From: Pseudomonadales bacterium
GTDB lineage: Bacteria; Pseudomonadota; Gammaproteobacteria; Pseudomonadales; Azotimanducaceae
DNA length: 53,676 nucleotides
Assembly (NCBI GenBank): GCA_016779325.1
Contig: JADHNU010000013.1
Location: 1-53,676, forward strand
Direction: 5' to 3'
Shown here: positions 15,818 through 23,615 of the stretch, piece after piece
Layout of the letters: every line of letters begins with the position of its first letter
Numbering within the stretch: the stretch's first letter is position 1
The notes under the pieces: model-generated
The model's input: the letters and a program-made list of their open reading frames with translations, nothing else
Told to the model about the DNA's origin: nothing
The model's database searches: none
Program-made: the position numbers and the translations under genes

Positions 15818-16138
15818 ATGTCGCGGGCCCAGTGGGGGATTGCGCAGAAAGGGCGTTTCGCTATGGCCATCGCCCTCGCCGTGCTCAGCCTGGCAAGCCT
15901 GAGCGCGCGGGGCGAGGAAATCACCTCCCCCCAATATCGTGGTCAGGATATTACCGTGATTGAGGGGGAGGACCGAACGCTTTACGAATTTCGCCAGAAT
16001 GGCGAGCTTCGGGCGGTGCGTGTCGTGCCCAAGCTAGGGAAGCCCTATATGCTCGTTCCGGCCGACCCGACGCAGGGCTATGGGAATCTCGAGCGGGCCG
16101 ATCGGTGGCTTCCTCAGTGGATCTTGTTGGAGTTCTAA
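15818..16138 (+). CDS. DUF2782 family exported protein
   Basis: A 106-residue protein of a family with no known function, found beside polA and thrB in Pseudomonas and relatives. It has a signal peptide or membrane anchor (about residues 12-32, cut likely near SARG-EE). A short domain follows with the family pattern: YRGQDITVIEGEDRTLYEF, then VRVVPKLGKPYMLVP and a final W-rich segment. AAGGAGG lies 4 bases before the ATG. Its TAA stop overlaps the stop codon of the opposite gene by two bases. Export to the periplasm is inferred from the N-terminus. Confidence 0.85.
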   Translation: MSRAQWGIAQKGRFAMAIALAVLSLASLSARGEEITSPQYRGQDITVIEGEDRTLYEFRQNGELRAVRVVPKLGKPYMLVPADPTQGYGNLERADRWLPQWILLEF

Positions 16139-16641
16139 GGCCCGGCGAGGAGCGTCGTCGGACAGCTCAAGAGGGCCTCGGGGCCCGATTCATGCCACTG
16201 CCACTGGCACGCCACCCATAAGTACTGGAAGCGTGATACATCGGCATGGGCCGAGCGAGGCGTGCCCGGCCGGCCTTGGGCGTCGAGGGGCACTTCGTAG
16301 TATTTACCGCCCCGATACCCAAACTCGACCTTGCCCGGGCCGCGGTCGTCTTCGCGCACGCAGCTCCAAGCGTCAAGATCCATAATCTGGCAGGCGCGCT
16401 CAGGGAAATGCACCAACCTGCCATCAATTTCCGCAACGATGTGACCATCGATAAGGCGGTAGGTCACCGGAGGCTGAAGCCTGAGGCGTGGCGCACTGCC
16501 TACTTGCGCCTCGATGGCGTAGCGATCTTCCAGCGCATAACGTACCCGCTTATCGGCCATACCCGGCATAAAAATGGAGGCAATTACGGCACTCGTGCCC
16601 CCGAGCGCAAAGATCAGGAGTAAGGTCTTGGTAAAACTCAT
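16135..16641 (-). CDS. Hypothetical exported protein with four cysteines
   Basis: I do not recognise this 168-residue product. It has one N-terminal hydrophobic segment (about 5-27) that could be an uncleaved anchor or signal peptide. A predicted periplasmic part follows, with four cysteines (in ERACQIM, WSCVRE, VACQWQ, LSCPTT) that could form two disulphides. I start it at the ATG at 16641, which has AGGGGGA about 9 bases upstream; an in-frame ATG at 16719 would add 26 residues before the hydrophobic segment. A weak TTGCAT-N17-TACACT pair on the minus strand (16699-16671) could be its promoter. It lies between DUF2782 and thrB, which are usually neighbours. Confidence 0.7.
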   Translation of the reverse strand: MSFTKTLLLIFALGGTSAVIASIFMPGMADKRVRYALEDRYAIEAQVGSAPRLRLQPPVTYRLIDGHIVAEIDGRLVHFPERACQIMDLDAWSCVREDDRGPGKVEFGYRGGKYYEVPLDAQGRPGTPRSAHADVSRFQYLWVACQWQWHESGPEALLSCPTTLLAGP

Positions 16642-16764
16642 GTGGAGTCGTCCCCCTACTAGACTGTTCGAGTGTAATGACGGCACGATTCGAATGCAAA
16701 ATAAACCTAATGATTTCAATCAGTTGTAGTCAATAAATTGACGCTTGGACAAATAAGATCACTA

Positions 16765-17646
16765 ATGTCAAACCTTGATGAGGTCCTCGCCCCCTGGGCA
16801 CTTGGGCCCGCCCTAGCCGCTGAGCCGATTGCCCTTGGCATCGAGAATCGAAATTTCTTTGTTCGCTTTGAGAAGAATCCCGGGACCCGGTGGGTGTTGA
16901 CGCTGCGGGAGACGCCACCGCCAACGGAAGCCCTTCGCTTAATGACCGCGCTGGCCGGGGCCGGGCTGCCCGTGCCCCTGCCCCACCCAAGCGGATCCCA
17001 AGGGGAACCCTTTACCCGCACACGCGAGGGCTTCGCCTGGCTCATTCCCGCGGCGCCAGGTCGTCATCTGGAAGTACCCAGCTCTGAGGCCCTACACAAC
17101 CTGGGCGAAGCCCTAGGACGCGCCCACCTCCTAGGCGCCCCCCTGCCGGGTCGTCGCCACCCCCGCGATCTCCCGTGGATGAGGACGATCGCGGAGACCC
17201 CCACTGCACAACCCTATCGCGCGCAGCTGTCCGCGGCCCTCGCGGCGCAGGCCACCTGGGACTGTGGCGCAGCCCTGCCCCAGGGGCTCGTCCATGGCGA
17301 CTTGTTTCGCGACAACGTGCTGTTTGATGGGGTACGGCCGAGTGGCCTGATCGACTTTGATCACACCGCCCGAGGCCCCCTGCTGTTCGATTTAGCCGTG
17401 GTGGCCCTCGACGGGATCTATCTTGCTGGCGGTCCAGGGGATGGGGTTCGGGCGCTGGCCGAAGGGTATGAGTCAAGCCGCCGGCTCAGCCCCGCGGAGG
17501 CGGCCGCCTGGCCGAAGGCGCTGGCCCTCGCGGCCCTGCGCTTTGCCCTGGCCCGCCTGGCCGTTCCGAAGAAGGACCCCGCGCCGCTCCTGGCGCTGCT
17601 GGAAGCCTGGGACGAGCAGGCCCCGACCTGGCCCCTTCGGGCCTAG
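16765..17646 (+). CDS. thrB: Homoserine kinase, aminoglycoside phosphotransferase-like type (ThrB)
   Basis: This type of ThrB phosphorylates homoserine in threonine synthesis and has a protein-kinase-like fold, unlike the GHMP-type enzyme of E. coli. The 293-residue protein shows IENRNFFVRF at the nucleotide loop, the catalytic loop HGDLFRDN (His177, Asp179) and the metal-binding IDFDHTARGP. I chose the ATG at 16765 because the family starts with a short helix like SNLDEVLAPW; a TTG at 16738 would add nine residues. The ribosome binding site is weak. Its neighbourhood, DUF2782 and polA, is the standard one. The stop overlaps that of the SCO gene. Confidence 0.9.
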   Translation: MSNLDEVLAPWALGPALAAEPIALGIENRNFFVRFEKNPGTRWVLTLRETPPPTEALRLMTALAGAGLPVPLPHPSGSQGEPFTRTREGFAWLIPAAPGRHLEVPSSEALHNLGEALGRAHLLGAPLPGRRHPRDLPWMRTIAETPTAQPYRAQLSAALAAQATWDCGAALPQGLVHGDLFRDNVLFDGVRPSGLIDFDHTARGPLLFDLAVVALDGIYLAGGPGDGVRALAEGYESSRRLSPAEAAAWPKALALAALRFALARLAVPKKDPAPLLALLEAWDEQAPTWPLRA

Positions 17647-18284
17647 CCCTCGGCCGCGCGGCGAGCGAGGGTTTTGATGGCCAGCTCGATCTGCCCAGGA
17701 CTTTGAGGCATACGCAGCAGGCCGAGGTAATCGCCCCGGGGATTGAAGATCACCAGATTACCGGTGTGATCGATGGTGTAGTCGCCGTCTTCCGTCGGCA
17801 CCTTGGCAAAGGCCACACTCACCTGAGCGCCTAAGGTCTCCAGGGTGGCCAGGTCGCCGGTGACGCCAATGAAGGTATCGTCAAAATGCTGCACGTACTC
17901 GCGCAGCCGCGCCGGCGTGTCCCGCTCCGGATCCACACTCACTAAGGCACCCCGGAAATCGGGCCCGCCCTCAGCCAGTAAGCGGCGCCGCCCCTCCGCC
18001 AAAACGGACAAGGCCACGGGGCAGATATCGGGGCAGGAAGTAAAGCCGAAATAGACCAAGGTCCAGGGGCCGGCCAGGTCCGCATCGGTAAATGCCGAGC
18101 CATCATCACGGGTTAGCGAAAAGGGTGCGACCTGCCGAGGCTGGGGCAGCAGAACGATCCCCTTCTCCCGAAGTTCCGCATCGGTGAGGATCGGCTCGCG
18201 AAACATATTGTTCACGAACAGGCCGACCATAAGCGCCATGAAGGCGAAGCAAGCCAGCAGCGTCTTACCAATGCCTGAACTCAT
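17643..18284 (-). CDS. SCO1/SenC family copper chaperone
   Basis: SCO proteins deliver copper to the CuA site of cytochrome oxidase subunit II or keep its cysteines reduced. The 213-residue protein has an N-terminal membrane anchor (about 8-25) and a thioredoxin-like domain with the copper ligands CPDIC (Cys84, Cys88) and the distal His in DYTIDHTGN (about 172). It is the last gene of the oxidase assembly group and overlaps ctaB by 4 bp (ATGA), so it is probably translated with it. Its stop overlaps that of thrB. Confidence 0.94.
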   Translation of the reverse strand: MSSGIGKTLLACFAFMALMVGLFVNNMFREPILTDAELREKGIVLLPQPRQVAPFSLTRDDGSAFTDADLAGPWTLVYFGFTSCPDICPVALSVLAEGRRRLLAEGGPDFRGALVSVDPERDTPARLREYVQHFDDTFIGVTGDLATLETLGAQVSVAFAKVPTEDGDYTIDHTGNLVIFNPRGDYLGLLRMPQSPGQIELAIKTLARRAAEG

Positions 18285-19222
18285 GGACTAAACCCCCAAT
18301 GGGTGGGTACCACGCCAGCCACAAATTGGGGCAAAAGGTAGTGGTCGACTAGAAGGGCAACGAAAAGCAGCATGAGATAGAGAATGGAATAGCGAAACGT
18401 TTCCATGGCAGCCCGGGGGTGACGATCAAGCAGCAGGACCACGGACCAGTACAGGAACCCCAAACCCAGAGCGAGCGCCGCGGCCAAGTAAAGCCAGCCG
18501 CTCATCCCAATTACGAAGGGCAGCAGGGTCGTGACGATCATGATGAGGGTGTAAAAAAAGATATGCCACTTTGTGTACTGTTCCCCGTGGGTGACGGGCA
18601 GCATGGGCATGGCGATATCTTCGTACTCGTCCTTTCGGGCAATGGCTAAGGGCCAGAAGTGGGGCGGCGTCCACGCAAAAATAATGAGCACCAGAAGCAA
18701 AGCCCCAGGCTCCACGGTCCCGGTGATGGCCGCCCAGCCAAAGAGCGGAGGGGCTGCCCCGAAAAGGCCGCCAATCACGATGTTCTGGGGCGTGGCGCGC
18801 TTTAGCCAGAGGGTATAAATGAACCCGTAGCCCACCCAGGAAGCCAGGTTTAGCCAAGCAGTGAGGGGGTTCACAAAAGCAAACAGCACGGCCATACCTA
18901 GGCTGCCCGTGGCGGCAGCAAAAACCGCGCCGCGGGCAAAGGGTACGCGCCCCGTGGCCACCGGGCGATGCTGGGTACGGGCCATGCGGGCGTCAATTTG
19001 CGCATCGGCCAGGTGATTTACCGCGGCGGCGGAGCCGGCGACGAGCGCTACGCCCACGAGGGACCAGAACAAAAGGCCCAAGGGCGGTAACCCCGGAGTG
19101 GCCAGAAAACTGCCAACAGCCGAGCTCAGCAGCATGAGCATGACCACCCGCGGCTTGCACATTTCGTAGTAGTCGCGCCAGGACAATGCCAAGGGCGCGC
19201 TGGCCAGGGAACCTTGGCTCAT
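18281..19222 (-). CDS. ctaB: Protohaem IX farnesyltransferase (haem O synthase)
   Basis: CtaB/CyoE attaches a farnesyl group to haem b to give haem O, the precursor of haem A. The 313-residue protein is a UbiA-family membrane enzyme with about eight or nine helices. It carries the first Asp-rich motif in NHLADAQIDARMARTQHRP and a second conserved loop around DEYEDIAMPMLPV. The start CKPRVVMLMLLSSAVG is diagnostic. It overlaps ctaA upstream and the SCO gene downstream by ATGA, which points to one operon for haem A synthesis and copper delivery. Confidence 0.96.
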   Translation of the reverse strand: MSQGSLASAPLALSWRDYYEMCKPRVVMLMLLSSAVGSFLATPGLPPLGLLFWSLVGVALVAGSAAAVNHLADAQIDARMARTQHRPVATGRVPFARGAVFAAATGSLGMAVLFAFVNPLTAWLNLASWVGYGFIYTLWLKRATPQNIVIGGLFGAAPPLFGWAAITGTVEPGALLLVLIIFAWTPPHFWPLAIARKDEYEDIAMPMLPVTHGEQYTKWHIFFYTLIMIVTTLLPFVIGMSGWLYLAAALALGLGFLYWSVVLLLDRHPRAAMETFRYSILYLMLLFVALLVDHYLLPQFVAGVVPTHWGFSP

Positions 19223-20250
19223 GAAGCGCTCGCGCGGGTTGCGGTATGGAGGCGGTAGTTTACAGCTACGGTCACCAGCAGCAAGGCAGCGCCCACCGCG
19301 TTATGGGCCGTGGCCACCGCCAGCGGCAAGCCGAGTACCACATTGCCAATACCCAGGGAGATTTGCAGGGCAAGCACCGCCCCGAGCGCCCGGCCCCAGC
19401 CCTGCACGCCGAGGTCCTTCGGGGCCTTCAGCAGGCGAAGAATCATGAAAAGGCCCAGCGCCGCCACGAAGAGCGCGCCAAGGCGATGCACAAAGTGGAT
19501 GGCCACCCGGCCTTCCCCATACAGTGCACCGCCGAGGTAATTCGGGCCCACCTCCTGGGTGAAATCAAAGCCATGGGCAAAATCGGCCTCCGGCACCCAA
19601 GCCCCCTGGCACGTGGGGAAATCGGGGCAGGCGAGGGCAGCATAGTTCGAGCTCACCCACCCACCCAGGGCAATCTGTCCAATCACCGCCACGAGGAGGG
19701 CAAGCGCCCAGGGGCGAAGGGCCGCGGCGGCGCCCCGAAAAGCCGGCGGCGCGGGCAGCCACCGCCAACCGAGGCGGAGGGCAAGGACCCAAAGGAGCGT
19801 CAAGGTGGTGAAGCCCCCTAGTAGGTGGGCCGTGACCACCTGAGGCCAGAGCTTGAGGGTGACGGTCCAGGCGCCGAAGGCGCCCTGAAGCATCACCATG
19901 CCCAATAGGGCGAGTGGCAGCTTGAGGGGCTGCCCAGGCAATTGGCGATGACGCAGCGCCAGCGCGAGGATGGCGATGATCAACACCCCTAGGCTCCCGG
20001 CAAAATAGCGGTGAATCATCTCGGGCCAGGCCTTGTCCGCCTCAAAGGGGGCGTCGGGGAAAAGGCGCTCTGCCTGCGCGATGTCTTCCTCCGCCTGGGG
20101 TACGCCGAGAAAGCCATAGCAACCGGGCCAATCGGGGCAACCGAGGCCGGCATCTTCCAGGCGCGTCCACGCGCCGAGGATCACCACCACCGCCGCAAAG
20201 GCGACGGCGAAGGCCGCTAAGGTAAAACCCGGACGTCGTTGCGTTTCCAT
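19219..20250 (-). CDS. ctaA: Haem A synthase (COX15/CtaA)
   Basis: CtaA oxidises the methyl group of haem O to the formyl group of haem A, the cofactor of aa3-type oxidases. The 343-residue protein has eight membrane helices and conserved histidines in MIHRYFAG, TAHLLGG, HFVHRLGA and TAHNAVGA, the haem-binding positions of the family. Extracellular cysteines occur in LGCPDWPGCYG and LACPDFPTCQG, typical of the proteobacterial type. It lies between the SCO-like hypothetical gene and ctaB on the same strand. Confidence 0.96.
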   Translation of the reverse strand: METQRRPGFTLAAFAVAFAAVVVILGAWTRLEDAGLGCPDWPGCYGFLGVPQAEEDIAQAERLFPDAPFEADKAWPEMIHRYFAGSLGVLIIAILALALRHRQLPGQPLKLPLALLGMVMLQGAFGAWTVTLKLWPQVVTAHLLGGFTTLTLLWVLALRLGWRWLPAPPAFRGAAAALRPWALALLVAVIGQIALGGWVSSNYAALACPDFPTCQGAWVPEADFAHGFDFTQEVGPNYLGGALYGEGRVAIHFVHRLGALFVAALGLFMILRLLKAPKDLGVQGWGRALGAVLALQISLGIGNVVLGLPLAVATAHNAVGAALLLVTVAVNYRLHTATRASAS

Positions 20251-20260
20251 ATCCTGCCTC

Positions 20261-20902
20261 TTAGCCGATATTCGACAAGCGGAGTAGGCGCCGGAGATCT
20301 CCCAGCAGGGGCGGACCGATTTGCGCCCAGCTATGAAGCATCACGACGTTACCCAGCGGATCGATAACCAACAGCCCGTGTTCCGGTAAACCCGTTTTAA
20401 AGGCGGGATCGGCGCCGCCCGCAAGCGTTCGCCCCGTCACCGCCAAGGCCAGCAGCTCCGCCGGCGCATCAAGAAGCTCCATGCGCGGGAACTGTTCGCT
20501 CAGCGCGGCGCGGTGGGCGCGGTCAAACCCCGGCGGCAAGGCCGCAACCCTCAGCACCCGATCGTTGTCGCGACCGAGGAGCAAATGAAGCTGGCGCAGC
20601 TGATAAATCTGCTCGAAACAGGCCTCATCGCAATTGGGGCCGAGAACCAGCATAAGCCGCCAGAGGCGAGGCCCCTCCACGGTGGCTGGCACGCCGCTAT
20701 CGGCGAGCTCAAGCTCGGCAAAATCCCCAGGGGGGGACAGCAGCGCCCCGGAATTCGTTTGCGCCCCCGCGATGCGATCTCCCGCACCATAGTAGGTCAC
20801 GATGGCCGCCAACAAGGGGAGCATCCCCAAAACGATCAGGGCGACCAAAAAGGCACGGTTGCGATTGCGGCGCTTAGGATCAAGAAGCTGTTCTTGGTTC
20901 AT
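20261..20902 (-). CDS. Membrane-anchored thioredoxin-fold protein with CxxxC, cytochrome oxidase cluster
   Basis: I cannot assign a named function. The 213-residue product has a basic N-terminus, one membrane helix (about 17-38) and a predicted periplasmic domain with GPNCDEAC (Cys91, Cys95), the same CxxxC spacing as SCO copper chaperones. A late His occurs in VVMLHSW and PEHGLLVIDPLGN resembles the SCO strand before its ligand His. It overlaps the SURF1 gene by 4 bp and precedes ctaA, so it belongs to the oxidase assembly operon. Proteins of this kind occur at the same place in Pseudomonas and relatives as conserved hypotheticals. A role in copper or thiol chemistry of the oxidase is inferred. 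Confidence 0.8.
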   Translation of the reverse strand: MNQEQLLDPKRRNRNRAFLVALIVLGMLPLLAAIVTYYGAGDRIAGAQTNSGALLSPPGDFAELELADSGVPATVEGPRLWRLMLVLGPNCDEACFEQIYQLRQLHLLLGRDNDRVLRVAALPPGFDRAHRAALSEQFPRMELLDAPAELLALAVTGRTLAGGADPAFKTGLPEHGLLVIDPLGNVVMLHSWAQIGPPLLGDLRRLLRLSNIG

Positions 20903-21627
20903 GGGACATCCTGTGACCTAGGGGTGCGGTCGAGGGAGGCAAAAATCCAACCCACCACCAGCACCAGGGCAAGACCCAGCCACTGCAGGCGATAGCCCCG
21001 GTGCTGAGCCGCACTCATGGGAGGAGCGAGACCCTGATAGGCCTCCACTCCCAGCACTTCCGGAGAGGCCACCAAGATGGCCTCCCGCAGGGTATTTTGC
21101 GTACCAAATGCCGCTTGTAGCTCGCGCCAGCGCAACGCCTGAACCCGCCGGGGCCAGCCTTCCGCCACGGCCTCGTCCCCCAGCACGGGACGCACGGGCG
21201 GCGCGGGACGCAGGCGTCCACTCACCGCAACAGGCCCCGCCGGCAAGGTGAGAGGGGGCAGCGCATCGCGCCGCTCCGGCGCGCGGCGAAAACCCAAGTC
21301 GACCAGGAGCCACGTGCCGTCTTCCAGCGCCAGCGGTACATAAAGGCCGTAGCCCACCCGCCCTTGGTCTGTCTGATTGTCGAGCCAAAGAGCGCGGTCT
21401 GCCCGCCACCGGCCCCGGGCGAAGGCTGGGGCAAAGGGCCATAGCGCTTCCGAGTCCGCAAGCCAGGTCTCAACGGCCCGCGGCGCCTGGGTGGCCTGCG
21501 CGGCCATGCGCGCTTCCAGCGCCGCTTTCTCTTCCGCGCGGCGATCCTGCCAGGCCGCCAACCCCAATAGGAGCGGCAAGAACACGGCTACGAAAAGGCT
21601 CAGGCCGCGCTTTGGACGGATTTTCAT
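20899..21627 (-). CDS. SURF1 family cytochrome oxidase biogenesis protein
   Basis: SURF1 proteins assist insertion of haem A into subunit I of cytochrome c oxidase. The 242-residue protein has the family layout: a first membrane helix (about 8-25) ending in GLAAWQDRRAEEK, a periplasmic domain with GRW and LVDLGFRRAP, and a second helix near the C-terminus (about 212-230) preceded by HRGYRLQWLGLA. It is transcribed away from the DUF2909 gene and overlaps the next gene by ATGA. The start ATG at 21627 gives the expected short cytoplasmic N-terminus. Confidence 0.92.
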   Translation of the reverse strand: MKIRPKRGLSLFVAVFLPLLLGLAAWQDRRAEEKAALEARMAAQATQAPRAVETWLADSEALWPFAPAFARGRWRADRALWLDNQTDQGRVGYGLYVPLALEDGTWLLVDLGFRRAPERRDALPPLTLPAGPVAVSGRLRPAPPVRPVLGDEAVAEGWPRRVQALRWRELQAAFGTQNTLREAILVASPEVLGVEAYQGLAPPMSAAQHRGYRLQWLGLALVLVVGWIFASLDRTPRSQDVP

Positions 21628-21708
21628 CCCCTAGGTTCCCCAGCGATGCCCGCGTGCTGCGCTATACTCGAGCGGCTTTTCCTCCTGACTCCGCAAGGAT
21701 CGCCCCTC

Positions 21709-21942
21709 ATGCCCACACCTCTTCTTAAGTTTTTGATCCTTGTGCTCTTTGTGGCGGTACTCGCCAGCTTATCGAGCGCACTCATGTTCCTCTTTAAGGA
21801 TCACGAAACGGGTCGTAAACGGACCCTCTACGCCCTCGGCCTGCGCATTACGCTGGCGATCGCGCTCATGGGTTTAGTTGGCTACGGACTTCAGACGGGG
21901 CAGTTGACGCTCGGGGCGCCATGGCACGGCGCCGCCGGTTAG
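21709..21942 (+). CDS. DUF2909 twin transmembrane protein
   Basis: A 77-residue protein with two membrane helices (about 5-25 and 44-62) joined by a short charged loop (FKDHETGRKRT). It belongs to the DUF2909 family, which is found in proteobacterial cytochrome oxidase clusters but has no assigned function. AAGGA lies about 10 bases before the ATG at 21709. It is the only plus-strand gene between SURF1 and ctaE, the usual position in Pseudomonas-type clusters. A role in oxidase assembly is guilt by association. Confidence 0.85.
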   Translation: MPTPLLKFLILVLFVAVLASLSSALMFLFKDHETGRKRTLYALGLRITLAIALMGLVGYGLQTGQLTLGAPWHGAAG

Positions 21943-21946
21943 GCCA

Positions 21947-21977
21947 GGTGCGGATCGGGAAGCCCCCTCACCGCACC
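21947..21977. repeat. Hairpin between the DUF2909 gene and ctaE
   Basis: GGTGCGG (21947-21953) and CCGCACC (21971-21977) form 7-bp arms, with an inner GGG-AAG-CCC pairing. The two genes converge on this 46-bp gap, so it may terminate one or both transcripts, though no T-run is present on either strand. Confidence 0.4.
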
Positions 21978-21988
21978 CATCGACGCGC

Positions 21989-22906
21989 TTAGAAAATGTA
22001 GACGAAGATAAAGAGCCCCATCCACACCACGTCCACGAAGTGCCAGTACCACGAGCATGCCTCAAAGCCGAAGTGATCTTCGGGAGAGAAGTGCCCCCGA
22101 AGCACGCGCACCAGGCACATGGCCAGCATGAACGTGCCCAAGGTCACGTGGAAACCGTGGAAGCCGGTCAGAATAAAGAAGGTCGAGCCGTAGATGCCGG
22201 ACTCGAGGGTTAGACCAAGGGCTTCATAGGCATGGATATACTCCTCAACCTGCAGGAAGAGGAAGATGATGCCGAGCAACACCGTGAAGGCTAGCCAACC
22301 GGTGAGCATGGCCCGCTTGCCTGCCTTCAGACCCGTATGCGCCCAGTGAATGGTGAAGGACGAGAACAGGAGAATCGCCGTGTTCCAGAACGGCAGATAG
22401 CTAAGCCAGCTGGAACCGAGAGCGGGAGCCGCCATGGTTTCTGCGGGCCCGGGACGGTACTCGCTTGGGTTGGTCCCCGTGGCCCATTCCGGACTGAAGG
22501 ACGGCCAGAGGTACTGTCCCGCCATGCCCTTTTCGCCCTCGCCACCAAGCCACGGCACCGCGAAGTTGCGGACGTAGTAAAGCGCGCCGAAGAAGGCCGC
22601 GAAAAACATCACCTCGGAGAAAATAAACCACCCCATGCCCCACACGTAGGAACGCTTGAGCTGAGCACTGGCGAGGCCCGCATGGTTTTCCTTAATCACC
22701 GTGGAAAACCACACGTAGAGCGTTACCCCAATCACCCCGAAGCCTGCCCAGGTGAGGAAGGTGCTCGCATCGCTGCCATCGGCATTGGCATTCAGGCTAG
22801 ACCCGAAGCCGTACATAAACATGATGAGGCCCAGGGCAAGCCAAACGGGCAGCTTGCTGTCGTGGGGCACATAGTAGGCTTCGTTGCCCGCGTGGTGGTC
22901 GGTCAT
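21989..22906 (-). CDS. ctaE: Cytochrome c oxidase subunit III
   Basis: Subunit III stabilises the oxidase and its proton uptake path. The 305-residue protein has seven membrane helices. It shows WGMGWFIFSEVMFFAAFF with the conserved Glu in helix III, LQVEEYIHA, TGFHGFHVTLGT and the C-terminal FEACSWYWHFVDVVWMGLF. It follows ctaG by 35 bp and is the last of the structural genes ctaC-ctaD-ctaG-ctaE. A loop of about 50 residues (about 120-170) is longer than in short bacterial forms and is normal for this aa3 subgroup. Confidence 0.97.
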   Translation of the reverse strand: MTDHHAGNEAYYVPHDSKLPVWLALGLIMFMYGFGSSLNANADGSDASTFLTWAGFGVIGVTLYVWFSTVIKENHAGLASAQLKRSYVWGMGWFIFSEVMFFAAFFGALYYVRNFAVPWLGGEGEKGMAGQYLWPSFSPEWATGTNPSEYRPGPAETMAAPALGSSWLSYLPFWNTAILLFSSFTIHWAHTGLKAGKRAMLTGWLAFTVLLGIIFLFLQVEEYIHAYEALGLTLESGIYGSTFFILTGFHGFHVTLGTFMLAMCLVRVLRGHFSPEDHFGFEACSWYWHFVDVVWMGLFIFVYIF

Positions 22907-22941
22907 GCCGTGCTCTCTCCGTTCAGTCTGGCGCAGGGGCC

Positions 22942-23565
22942 TTAGCCGCCCGCCGCCCCCGTGTCGCCGCTTGCTTTTGCAGCCGGCGCGCTCTTCGTGG
23001 CCAAGGCCTTTTCCAGAGCGTAGCGCCCTGAGGCTTGGTCCGTGATATCAAACATGGTGTAGGACAGGGAAATGGTTACGACGCCCTCCGGGAGGTCCCG
23101 GTCCACAATAAAACGCATGGGCATCTCGACCTTTTCTCCGGGCATCAACACCTGTTGGTCGAAACAAAAACACTCGGTCTTGTGAAAGTACGAGGCAGCC
23201 CGACCCGGTGCAATGGACGGGATGGTCTGCGCCACCATGGGTCGGTTCGTGGGATTTTCCGCGTAAAACATGGCGACGTTTAAGCCGCCGGGATTCACCG
23301 TCATACCGCCCTGCTCTGCCCCAAAGCGCCAAGGCATGCCGGCGTTGGTGTTGGTAACAAAGCGCACCTGCACGTCTCGTGACCGATCGGGTTCGAGGGC
23401 AGCCGGCGCCGCTTCATAACGGCCAGCGGTCTTACCATTTAAGCCCGTGACTTCACAAATAACGTCGTAGAGCGGGACCAGCGCGAAGGCAAACCCGAAC
23501 ATGGCCGCGCCGCCTAAGACGAGGCGGAGTACGGTGCCCTTCGCTTGTCCTGTTCTGTCTTCCAT
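22942..23565 (-). CDS. ctaG: Cytochrome c oxidase assembly protein CtaG (Cox11)
   Basis: Cox11 delivers copper to the CuB centre of subunit I. The 207-residue protein has one N-terminal membrane helix (about 10-32) and a periplasmic immunoglobulin-like domain with the copper motif CFCFDQQ (in HKTECFCFDQQVL). An upstream Cys in YDVICEVTGLNGKT is also present. GGAGAGG precedes the ATG. It sits between ctaD and ctaE, the usual place in proteobacteria. The Ala/Gly-rich C-terminal tail is not conserved. Confidence 0.96.
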   Translation of the reverse strand: MEDRTGQAKGTVLRLVLGGAAMFGFAFALVPLYDVICEVTGLNGKTAGRYEAAPAALEPDRSRDVQVRFVTNTNAGMPWRFGAEQGGMTVNPGGLNVAMFYAENPTNRPMVAQTIPSIAPGRAASYFHKTECFCFDQQVLMPGEKVEMPMRFIVDRDLPEGVVTISLSYTMFDITDQASGRYALEKALATKSAPAAKASGDTGAAGG

Positions 23566-23615
23566 GGACCTCTCCGAGCGCCAGCGGACCCGCCGCTGGC
23601 GCCGTCAGTTTTTCC

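Noticed and set aside
16738..16766. TTGACG-N17-ACTAAT as the thrB promoter
   Set aside because: The -10 would overlap the chosen start codon and matches only four of six bases; unsupported.
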